From assembly GCA_934675115.1 (NCBI GenBank), contig CAKUPH010000048.1, forward strand, positions 1 through 15,854: a DNA stretch of 15,854 nt. Direction: 5' to 3'. Both the position numbers and the translations under genes were made by a program. The DNA comes from an uncultured Oscillospiraceae bacterium (GTDB lineage Bacteria; Bacillota; Clostridia; Oscillospirales; Oscillospiraceae). A model generated the notes under the pieces. It searched no databases. It saw only the letters and a list, made by a program, of their open reading frames with translations, and was not told where the DNA came from. This document shows positions 1 to 5,506 of this stretch, piece by piece (the first letter of the stretch is position 1; each line of letters opens with the position of its first letter).

Positions 1-77
1 GATTCTCGCGCTGGCCCTGGCTCTGGTCATGACCCTGTCCGTTATGACCGTTGCCAACGCTGCCTTCACCGACAGCA
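1..77 (+). repeat. Left copy of 77-bp window-end inverted repeat
   Basis: Bases 1-77 are identical to the reverse complement of 15778-15854; base 78 is the first mismatch (A against G). The repeat encodes the signal-peptide core and the first mature residues of both SLH proteins. It reaches the window edge, so its outer limit is unknown. Exactly 77 bp of shared end sequence is what a k=77 de Bruijn assembler would leave where a contig stops in a multicopy sequence. Confidence 0.9.
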
Positions 78-2626
78 AGGACATCAACGCCACTTATGCT
101 GAGGCTGTTGACGTGCTGTCCGGCATGGGCGTGTTCAAGGGCACCGGCACCGGCGCCACCTTCAGCCCCAAGCAGAGCATCACCCGGGCTGAGGTCGCTG
201 CCATCATCTATCGTATCGTCACTGGCGACGTCACCGACAAGCAGGCCGGCATCTATGCTGACTATGCCAAGTTCAACGACGTCAAGTCCACCGCCTGGTA
301 CGCCGGCTACGTGGGCTACTGCTCCAACGCCAACCTGATCAAGGGCGACGGCAAGGGCAACTTCCTGCCCACCGCTACCGTCACCGGTTATCAGGCTCTG
401 GCCATGATCCTCCGCGCCATGGGCTATGACGTGAACGGCGAGTTCACCGGCTCCGGCTGGGAGGTCAAGGTCGCTTCCACCGCCCAGCAGCGCGGCATCC
501 TGGTCAACGTGAGCGCCGGCACTCTGGGCACCGCCGCCGCCCGCGAGGTCGTGGCTGAGCTGCTGTTCCAGGCCATCCAGAAGTCCACCGTCGTGTACAC
601 CCCCGCTCTGGGCTACTACACCGCTGACCTGCTGGCTGGCGCTTCCACCACTTCTCTGGGCTACAAGACCTTCGGTCTGACCTCCGTCACCGGTATCGTC
701 GTGGGCAACCAGGCCACCGGCGAGACCTACACTCAGGTCGCTTTTGACGTCAATGGCCCCAGCTATGCTTACGCCAACGCTACCGCGTTCAACACCACCA
801 CCGGTCTGGACATGTTCGGTCATGCCATGAAGGTGTGGTACAACGCCAAGAACGTGGGCGCCAAGACCGTGTACGCCAGCTATGACAAGGCCACCAAGGC
901 CGCCACTGTCGTCGCTGCCGACGCCAACCTGGCTTCCACCGCTCCCGCCGGTCTGAAGAACACCGTTGTGGCCGCTGGCTTCAGCGTCCTGTCCAACAAC
1001 GCTTACTGGTCCGGCGCTTATGATCAGCTGAGCACTCTGCGCGCTGCCGCTTCTCAGTATGGCGCTTCCAACACCACCATGTACTATGTGGTGTCCAACA
1101 ACACCGCTCTGACCACCGACGTCGTCGTTAAGATCGACGCTCAGGTCGCTATGATCTCTCAGATCAACACCACTCTGGTCAAGAATCAGACCCTGACTCT
1201 GGCCAACAGCACCTACGGTGTCAATGGCGTTATCGCCATCAACTCTCTGACCGCTGGCAGCGTGAACACTCTGGGTTCCGTTGTCATCGCCAAGAAGGTC
1301 ACCGGCACCAACAAGGTGAACACCGCTCTGCCCTACTATGATCTGTCCGCCACCGGCACCAAGGCTGGCACCGTGATCGCCCGTGACAACGTCACCGGCA
1401 AGATCGTCCTGTCCGACGGCACCGCCATCGAGCTGTCCCCGCTGGCTCAGTACAACGCTGTTGTGAAGAGCGGCGTGACCATGCCCTCCACTTGGAACAA
1501 CGCCAGCTACACCTTCGTTCTGGACAACGACGGCAAGTATCTGGGTGCCCGCGTGAACAACGACCAGTCCTTCATCTACGGCACCTTCGCTGACTATGCT
1601 TCCGCTGGTCTGAGCACCGGTACCGTCAACTACTATCTGACCGGCGTCACTCTGGACGGCCAGATCGTGACCAAGGACGTCACCGCTTATCTGGGCGGCA
1701 ACGCTACCAACTACGATAACCTGACTGTTACCAAGAAGGCTTGGAGCCAGAACGTGCTGACTCCCGGCACCCACACCGGTTATGCCATCGACTCCACCGG
1801 CAAGCTGACCACCGACACTGCTAATGCTGGCGTCAACAAGATGTACACCAACTGGCAGATCACCAAGGCTGACGTGGCTCTCGGCTTCAAGGCCTACAGC
1901 GACAACGCCACCTTCATGACCAACGCCACCAAGTTCATCGTGGTCTCCGGCACCGGCACCGATACCCTGAAGGTCACCACCTACAACGGCATCAGCGAGC
2001 TGCTGGGCAGCGCTGACAGCGTGACCCTGCTGGCCGACGCTGGCAAGGGCAACATCTACTACACCTACAGCAACTACATCTACAACAACGTGATCGGTGC
2101 TACCAAGCAGGTCGATACTGTCATTCTGGGCGCTAACGACCTGACCTACACCTCCACCTCCAACGTGTACTACTGCAACACCGTGGTGACCGGTCTGACC
2201 AGCACCACCACCGTTGGCGGCCAGATCCTGCCCGCCGTTCAGTATCGGTTCTACAAGGACGGTGTCGCCGAGATGGTCTACATCACCGGCAATGCTCCCG
2301 CTGCTGATACCTTCTACACCCTGACTGCTGCCGGCAAGACCGTGAACGGCGATCCCGTCTACACTGTCACCGCCACCACCGTCGGCACCATCAGCGGCAA
2401 CTACACCTACATTGGTGCGACCAACAATCTGGACACTGCTGTTATCGGCGCTACCCTGAAGACCGTGACTGGTGCTACCGTCGTCAATCTGGCGAACCCC
2501 AATCTGGCTCTGGGCTCCATCGCTGAGCTGAACAACGCTGTCTCCGTTGGCTACACCGTCACCGTTGACTGCGTGACCAACGCCGCTGGCGCTGTCACCA
2601 TCATCTATGTGACCGCTGTCGCCTAA
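2..2626 (+). CDS. SLH-domain surface (S-layer-like) protein, 5' partial
   Basis: The frame is open from base 2 (first visible codon Ile) and the true start lies left of the window; the ATG at 29 is inside the signal peptide. Visible residues 1-17 are a hydrophobic core rich in Leu/Ala, followed by A-N-A, so signal peptidase I cleavage is likely after visible residue 20. Three SLH units follow at about residues 22-73 (with a TRAE motif), 91-143 (GDGKGNF, then YQALAMILRAMGY) and 150-192. SLH units normally anchor exported proteins to pyruvylated secondary cell wall polymer. The remaining ~680 residues are rich in Thr, Asn, Val, Gly and Tyr, beta-prone, and have no domain I recognise. Codon choice is strongly biased, suggesting high expression. 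The gene is paralogous to 13448-15853 over the first ~200 residues and unrelated after that. It ends before a strong terminator. An S-layer or S-layer-associated protein is the best call. Confidence 0.88.
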   Translation: MLALALALVMTLSVMTVANAAFTDSKDINATYAEAVDVLSGMGVFKGTGTGATFSPKQSITRAEVAAIIYRIVTGDVTDKQAGIYADYAKFNDVKSTAWYAGYVGYCSNANLIKGDGKGNFLPTATVTGYQALAMILRAMGYDVNGEFTGSGWEVKVASTAQQRGILVNVSAGTLGTAAAREVVAELLFQAIQKSTVVYTPALGYYTADLLAGASTTSLGYKTFGLTSVTGIVVGNQATGETYTQVAFDVNGPSYAYANATAFNTTTGLDMFGHAMKVWYNAKNVGAKTVYASYDKATKAATVVAADANLASTAPAGLKNTVVAAGFSVLSNNAYWSGAYDQLSTLRAAASQYGASNTTMYYVVSNNTALTTDVVVKIDAQVAMISQINTTLVKNQTLTLANSTYGVNGVIAINSLTAGSVNTLGSVVIAKKVTGTNKVNTALPYYDLSATGTKAGTVIARDNVTGKIVLSDGTAIELSPLAQYNAVVKSGVTMPSTWNNASYTFVLDNDGKYLGARVNNDQSFIYGTFADYASAGLSTGTVNYYLTGVTLDGQIVTKDVTAYLGGNATNYDNLTVTKKAWSQNVLTPGTHTGYAIDSTGKLTTDTANAGVNKMYTNWQITKADVALGFKAYSDNATFMTNATKFIVVSGTGTDTLKVTTYNGISELLGSADSVTLLADAGKGNIYYTYSNYIYNNVIGATKQVDTVILGANDLTYTSTSNVYYCNTVVTGLTSTTTVGGQILPAVQYRFYKDGVAEMVYITGNAPAADTFYTLTAAGKTVNGDPVYTVTATTVGTISGNYTYIGATNNLDTAVIGATLKTVTGATVVNLANPNLALGSIAELNNAVSVGYTVTVDCVTNAAGAVTIIYVTAVA

Positions 2627-2657
2627 TTAGGAATCTGATTCTTAATTAAACAGCAAT

Positions 2658-2694
2658 AAAAAGGCCCCGCGGGATCTTCCCGCGGGGCCTTTTT
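2658..2694. terminator. Bidirectional Rho-independent terminator between SLH gene 1 and tail gene A
   Basis: A 16-bp perfect stem, AAAAAGGCCCCGCGGG paired with its complement, closes a 5-base loop (ATCTT). It is A-rich on the left flank and T-rich on the right, so it can end transcription from either side. It lies between the stops of the convergent SLH gene (2626) and tail gene A (2704). Confidence 0.93.
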
Positions 2695-2703
2695 GCGCTC
2701 CGG

Positions 2704-3144
2704 TCAGCCGATGGCAAGGTAATGATAGGAAAAGCTGGAGGAATTCATGGCGTAATTGCTGTCGTTTACCACCTTGAAGCCGTTTTTTGTGACGGCGATC
2801 AGCCCGGCGGTGACGGCGTTGGCGTCATAGGTGCCGCCGGTAATGGCCATACCGATTTTATTGCCGATGCTGGCCACCGCCATGGTGTTGCAGATCAGTA
2901 CGACCTTGGGCGTGAAGCCCAGCGCGACGTTTTTTGTGCCGTTGTTTCCGGTGTAGGTGCCCACGGCGAAGTGCTTGACCGCCAGCGAGGTCTGCACCTC
3001 CGCCAGCCCGGCGGTGAGGTCGGCCTGCGCCTGCGCGGCGCTGGCGTCGAGCTTCTCCCAGTTCTCGTTGAATTCCGTCCGGAGGACGCTGTCCCCCGGC
3101 TCCCACAGGTGGAGCTGTAAGTGTTCAGATTTGTTGGTTGACAT
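2704..3144 (-). CDS. Phage-tail-fibre-like protein A (conserved N-terminus, variable C-terminus)
   Basis: This 146-residue protein has no signal peptide. Residues 1-33, with the core LHLWEPGDSVLRTEFNENW, are identical to tail-like protein B at 12752. Residues 34-57 are Ala/Gln-rich and could form a short coiled coil. Residues 58-146 are a Gly/Thr/Asn-rich beta domain with an ALGFTPKVVLI motif and an ending YHYLAIG, resembling distal domains of phage tail or receptor-binding proteins. Such short proteins are common in Clostridia and are usually unannotated; the tail assignment is by resemblance only. The first 95 coding bases lie in the 191-bp inverted repeat. The Shine-Dalgarno (GAAGGGGG, 3152-3159) sits in one arm of a hairpin. 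The gene is 102 bp downstream of the recombinase stop on the same strand with no terminator between them, so co-transcription is likely. Confidence 0.7.
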   Translation of the reverse strand: MSTNKSEHLQLHLWEPGDSVLRTEFNENWEKLDASAAQAQADLTAGLAEVQTSLAVKHFAVGTYTGNNGTKNVALGFTPKVVLICNTMAVASIGNKIGMAITGGTYDANAVTAGLIAVTKNGFKVVNDSNYAMNSSSFSYHYLAIG

Positions 3145-3146
3145 TT

Positions 3147-3175
3147 TTTAACCCCCTTCAACGAAGGGGGTTAAA
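3147..3175 (-). promoter_or_regulatory. Hairpin sequestering the ribosome binding site of tail gene A
   Basis: A 13-bp perfect stem with a 3-base loop lies directly upstream of the start codon. One arm holds GAAGGGGG, the only Shine-Dalgarno sequence, 7 bases from the ATG. When folded, the mRNA would hide the ribosome site. It is not a good terminator, because on the coding strand it is followed by A residues and then the ATG. An identical hairpin precedes tail gene B. Confidence 0.75.
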
Positions 3176-3186
3176 TGTTTCCCGCG

Positions 3187-3204
3187 TTGTACGTTTCGGT
3201 GCAA
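3187..3204. other. Candidate recombinase crossover core, left arm
   Basis: TTGTAC-GTTTCG-GTGCAA is an imperfect inverted repeat (5 of 6 positions) around a 6-bp spacer. This is the shape of a tyrosine recombinase core. Two further GTTGCA copies lie nearby (3226-3231 and 3235-3240) and could be arm-type sites. The assignment is inferred from motif shape and closeness to the recombinase gene. Confidence 0.3.
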
Positions 3205-3246
3205 TCCTTCGGCGATTTTTCTCCCGTTGCACGGGTTGCACTGCCC

Positions 3247-4305
3247 TTATCGCCCGGGAATGGCCCGGATGACGGCGGACAGCACCTCGCCGTGGGTCTG
3301 GTCGAACACGTGGGTGTAGATGCGGGCGGTGATGGCGGGGTCGCTGTGGCCGAGGGTCTTGCTGATCTGGTACATGGGCACCCGGGCGTCGTTGGCCACG
3401 CTGGCGAAGGTGTGCCGCAGGCCGTGGAGCGTCACCTTCGGCAGACCGCGGGCGGCGATGAACTGGGAAAACAGCAGCGTCAGCCGGTTTGGGTGCCACG
3501 GGCGGCCCTCGGGGTCCGTGGCCACGCAGAGGTCCTCCCGCCACGGCAGGCGGCGCTCCGCCATGAGGGCCCGGTGGGCCGCGAGCTGCCGCTCCAGCAG
3601 GGCGGTGAGGTCGGTGACGCAGGAAATGTCCAGCGTGCGCATGGAACCGGCGGTTTTCGGGGCCTTGCACACCACCCGGTGGCCCGCCGCCGTCCGCACC
3701 GAGCGGATGGACACCGTCCCACGGGCAAGGTCCACGTCGCACCAGCGCAGGCCCACGATCTCGCTGCGGCGCAGGCCCAGATAGCCCGCCAGCTTCACCG
3801 GCAGCTCCAGCGCCGTGCCCTCGGACAGGTCCAGCAGCCGGGCCAGCTGCTCCGCGTTGTAGAAGGTCTGCCGGGCCGGGGTGAGACGGGGCGGCTCCAC
3901 CCGGTCCACGGGGTTGGAATCCAGAATTCCCTGCCGGTAGGCCAGCTTCAGGGCGGAGTGGAGCAGCACGTGGTGCTTGCGCACGGTGTTGCTGGCCAGA
4001 TTTTTGTTCCGCATCACCCATGTGTAATAGCTCTCGATGAGCTGGGGCGTCAGGTCGCAGATGCGCACCCGGCCCAGCGCCGGGATGAGGTGGGCGTTGA
4101 CGATGTTGGCGTAGCTGTAATAGGTGGTGGGCTCCCGCTCCGGGGCCACCACGTCGTCCAGCCAGTGGCGGAGCCAGTCGTTCAGCGTGGCCGTCCGGGT
4201 CAGGGCGGCGGGTTTCGGCGCTCCGGTGGGGAACGTGGCCGGGAGAGTCTGCTCAAAGGGCCGCAGCGTGACCTGTTTCGGGCGGAGCGTGACTTTTTTC
4301 TTCAT
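3247..4305 (-). CDS. Tyrosine site-specific recombinase (integrase/invertase)
   Basis: This 352-residue protein cuts and rejoins DNA through a tyrosine intermediate. The N-terminal tail is basic and contains two VTLRP copies (residues 5-9 and 12-16). A SAM-like core-binding domain covers about 40-135. The catalytic domain has all expected residues: R179 (GYLGLRRSEI), K217, H294 and R297 (LHGLRH), H320 (LGHSD) and nucleophile Y330 (ARIYTH). The start at 4305 was chosen over the ATG at 4389 because GGAAGGGA lies about 9 bases upstream and residues before it look non-conserved. Length and motifs fit integrases of Gram-positive integrative elements. No excisionase, relaxase or other transfer gene is visible. 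The stop is 6 bp from the left arm of the 191-bp repeat, the usual place for an integrase next to its site, so DNA inversion between the two arms is the favoured role. It is transcribed toward tail gene A. Confidence 0.93.
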   Translation of the reverse strand: MKKKVTLRPKQVTLRPFEQTLPATFPTGAPKPAALTRTATLNDWLRHWLDDVVAPEREPTTYYSYANIVNAHLIPALGRVRICDLTPQLIESYYTWVMRNKNLASNTVRKHHVLLHSALKLAYRQGILDSNPVDRVEPPRLTPARQTFYNAEQLARLLDLSEGTALELPVKLAGYLGLRRSEIVGLRWCDVDLARGTVSIRSVRTAAGHRVVCKAPKTAGSMRTLDISCVTDLTALLERQLAAHRALMAERRLPWREDLCVATDPEGRPWHPNRLTLLFSQFIAARGLPKVTLHGLRHTFASVANDARVPMYQISKTLGHSDPAITARIYTHVFDQTHGEVLSAVIRAIPGR

Positions 4306-4350
4306 GGTAAATGTCCCTTCCTTTGGTAGGTGATGGGGACATTTTACCAT
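4304..4350 (-). promoter_or_regulatory. Inverted repeat over the recombinase start codon and ribosome site
   Basis: ATGGTAAATGTCCC (4304-4317) and GGGGACATTTTACCAT (4335-4350) are inverted copies differing by one extra A, with the Shine-Dalgarno GGAAGG in the loop side. In mRNA the start codon would be paired; as DNA it could be a repressor operator. A weak TAAAAT-like -10 overlaps the distal arm, but I see no good -35. Either reading implies tight control of the recombinase. Confidence 0.6.
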
Positions 4351-4416
4351 AGGCGCGGTTTTCGGGCGGCTGGGGATGGCTTCGGGCATGGTTTTAAGGT
4401 ATTTTTCAGATTAGGC

Positions 4417-4445
4417 TTGACATATTATCTTACATCTGCCATAAT
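4417..4445 (+). promoter_or_regulatory. Strong sigma-70-type promoter for the stalk protein gene
   Basis: The -35 box TTGACA (4417-4422), a 17-bp spacer and the -10 box CATAAT (4440-4445) are near consensus. Transcription would start near 4452, leaving a leader of about 48 bases before the ATG at 4500. Confidence 0.82.
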
Positions 4446-4453
4446 AATGGCAG
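4436..4453. promoter_or_regulatory. Palindromic operator candidate over the -10 box
   Basis: CTGCCAT-AATA-ATGGCAG is a perfect 7-bp inverted repeat covering the -10 box and start point of the stalk gene promoter. A dimeric repressor bound here would block the promoter. No obvious repressor gene is adjacent; the binding protein is unknown. Confidence 0.5.
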
Positions 4454-4499
4454 ACAACCCAATCGAGAACACAAAAAGGAAATGGAAGGGAGAATCTGT

Positions 4500-5216
4500 A
4501 TGTATCGCAAGCAAAAATTCGCGTATTTCTTCTCGGGACTGCTGTGCGCGGCGCTGGTGGCGTCCATGGTGTCCCCGACGTTTGCCGCCCTCGCGCAGAA
4601 GACCATCAAGGTCTTTACCGGCGTGAACATCTACATCGACGACCAGAAGCTGGACCCCCGGGACGCCAACGGAAACCCGGTGGAGGTGTTCGTGTATAAC
4701 GGCACCACCTATCTGCCCGTCCGCGCCGTGGGCGAGGCCGTGGGCAAGACCGTCCAGTGGGACGGCAAGACCAACAGCGTCTATCTCGGCAAGCACAGCA
4801 GCAACAAGCCCTCCGTGTGGATGAAGGACCTGGACTACTTCACCTCTGAATATGATTTCCGGATGGAGATTTTTGAGCAGGTAAAGGACAACCTGAACCA
4901 GACCCACACCAATGCCATGGCCGGTCATGACAAGGCCAGCCGGACCTACAAGCTCAACGGGCAGTACAGCGCCATCAGCGGCGTGCTCTTCCAGATTTAC
5001 GAAAACAGAAGCTGGGACAACAACGGCCAGAGGAGCTACTTCAAGATCTACGGCGACGGCCAGCTGCTCTACTCCGCAGAAATGGCTGCCGGTATTGAGC
5101 CCATCGACTTCTACGTGGATCTCACCGGCGTGCTGGAGCTGAAGGTGGTCTTCGACTTCGACCGGGCAAACGGGAACCTGTGCGCTGCCGTGGGCGAATT
5201 CGGCCTGTGGACCTGA
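4500..5216 (+). CDS. Secreted stalk-domain protein with NPCBM-like carbohydrate-binding domain
   Basis: This 238-residue exported protein starts at 4500 rather than 4482, because GGAAGGGAGA lies 6 bases upstream of 4500. Residues 4-30 form a signal peptide (basic MYRKQK, hydrophobic core, cleavage near TFA-A). Residues 36-97 match the copper amine oxidase N-terminal-like stalk domain, with the hallmark YNGTTYLPVRAVGEA and a VYLG ending. Residues 110-238 resemble the NPCBM/NEW2 module (ISGVLFQIYENR, FKIYGDGQLLY, then IDFYVDLTGVLELKV), which is thought to bind glycans. A surface sugar-binding or wall-associated role is inferred; no catalytic residues were seen. It has its own promoter and is divergent from the recombinase. 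A lipoprotein gene follows 23 bp after the stop, so the two probably share a transcript. Confidence 0.8.
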   Translation: MYRKQKFAYFFSGLLCAALVASMVSPTFAALAQKTIKVFTGVNIYIDDQKLDPRDANGNPVEVFVYNGTTYLPVRAVGEAVGKTVQWDGKTNSVYLGKHSSNKPSVWMKDLDYFTSEYDFRMEIFEQVKDNLNQTHTNAMAGHDKASRTYKLNGQYSAISGVLFQIYENRSWDNNGQRSYFKIYGDGQLLYSAEMAAGIEPIDFYVDLTGVLELKVVFDFDRANGNLCAAVGEFGLWT

Positions 5217-5239
5217 TCAAATAAGAGGGGGAATTTTTT

Positions 5240-5446
5240 ATGAAAAAGATCGTGGCATTGCTGCTGGCTCTGGGCTTGGCCCTGAGCCTGACCGCCTGCG
5301 GGAAGAAGTACACCTGCAGCGAGTGCGGCACCAAGACGAACAAGGCCTATTACGACATGTCCGCCGACTTGGACTACGTCCTGTGCGAGGACTGTGCCCG
5401 CTCCTACTGGATGCCGCTGGACTACACCCAGTACCGGGTGAAGTAA
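5240..5446 (+). CDS. Small lipoprotein with a four-cysteine zinc-ribbon-like domain
   Basis: This 68-residue protein begins MKKIVALLLALG, a lipoprotein signal peptide ending in the lipobox LTAC, with Cys20 as the lipidated residue. The short mature part has CSEC (Cys26, Cys29) and CEDC (Cys49, Cys52), a spacing that could bind zinc or iron as a treble ribbon. The Shine-Dalgarno AGAGGGGG precedes the ATG. It follows the stalk protein gene by 23 bp and is itself followed by an 18-bp-stem terminator, so it ends the transcript. Function is unknown; membrane-tethered metal-ribbon proteins of this size are rarely described. Confidence 0.8.
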   Translation: MKKIVALLLALGLALSLTACGKKYTCSECGTKTNKAYYDMSADLDYVLCEDCARSYWMPLDYTQYRVK

Positions 5447-5460
5447 GGATAAACAGGATA

Positions 5461-5500
5461 TACAAAGAGGACCGGCATAGCCATGCCGGTCCTCTTTGTA
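5461..5500. terminator. Bidirectional terminator between lipoprotein and sigma-54 activator genes
   Basis: An 18-bp perfect stem (5461-5478 with 5483-5500) closes an AGCC loop. The outer stem is ACAAAG/CTTTGT, giving a T-rich 3' side in both directions. It serves the + strand lipoprotein gene and the convergent activator gene ending at 5507. Confidence 0.88.
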
Positions 5501-5506
5501 TTCACA

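Larger units (their letters stand above)
3050..3240 (+). repeat. Left arm of perfect 191-bp inverted repeat
   Basis: Every base pairs with 12656-12846 in reverse complement (position x matches 15896-x). Identity breaks at 3049 (inside codon 32 of the tail gene, a synonymous difference) and at 3241 (6 bp short of the recombinase stop). The arm carries the first 95 coding bases of tail gene A, its Shine-Dalgarno hairpin and about 70 bp further upstream holding several GTTGCAC-type motifs. Perfect identity, including synonymous sites and non-coding sequence, implies recent duplication or continuing exchange between the arms. Confidence 0.97.

Noticed and set aside
29..31. ATG at 29 (and 15826 on the - strand) as true SLH gene starts
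   Set aside because: The nine codons before each are a hydrophobic signal-peptide continuation in the same frame, no ribosome site precedes the ATG, and the signal peptide would lack its basic N-terminus.
210..2600. Tandem repeats in the SLH protein C-terminal regions
   Set aside because: The Thr/Asn/Val-rich sequence looks repetitive but I found no exact or periodic repeat unit; the impression comes from amino-acid bias and a restricted codon set.
3147..3175. The tail-gene hairpin as a Rho-independent terminator of the recombinase transcript
   Set aside because: On the transcribed strand the stem is followed by TTAAAAAATG rather than a T-run, and it contains the ribosome site of the next gene.
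3050..3240. 191-bp repeats as insertion-sequence ends
   Set aside because: No transposase of any IS family lies between or beside them, the arms extend into a coding sequence, and no target-site duplication is evident. Site-specific inversion explains them better.
3247..4305. Integrative conjugative element or prophage
   Set aside because: A tyrosine recombinase and two tail-like proteins are present, but there is no relaxase, type IV secretion, excisionase, terminase, capsid or lysis gene, and the outer repeats are inverted rather than direct as attL and attR would be.
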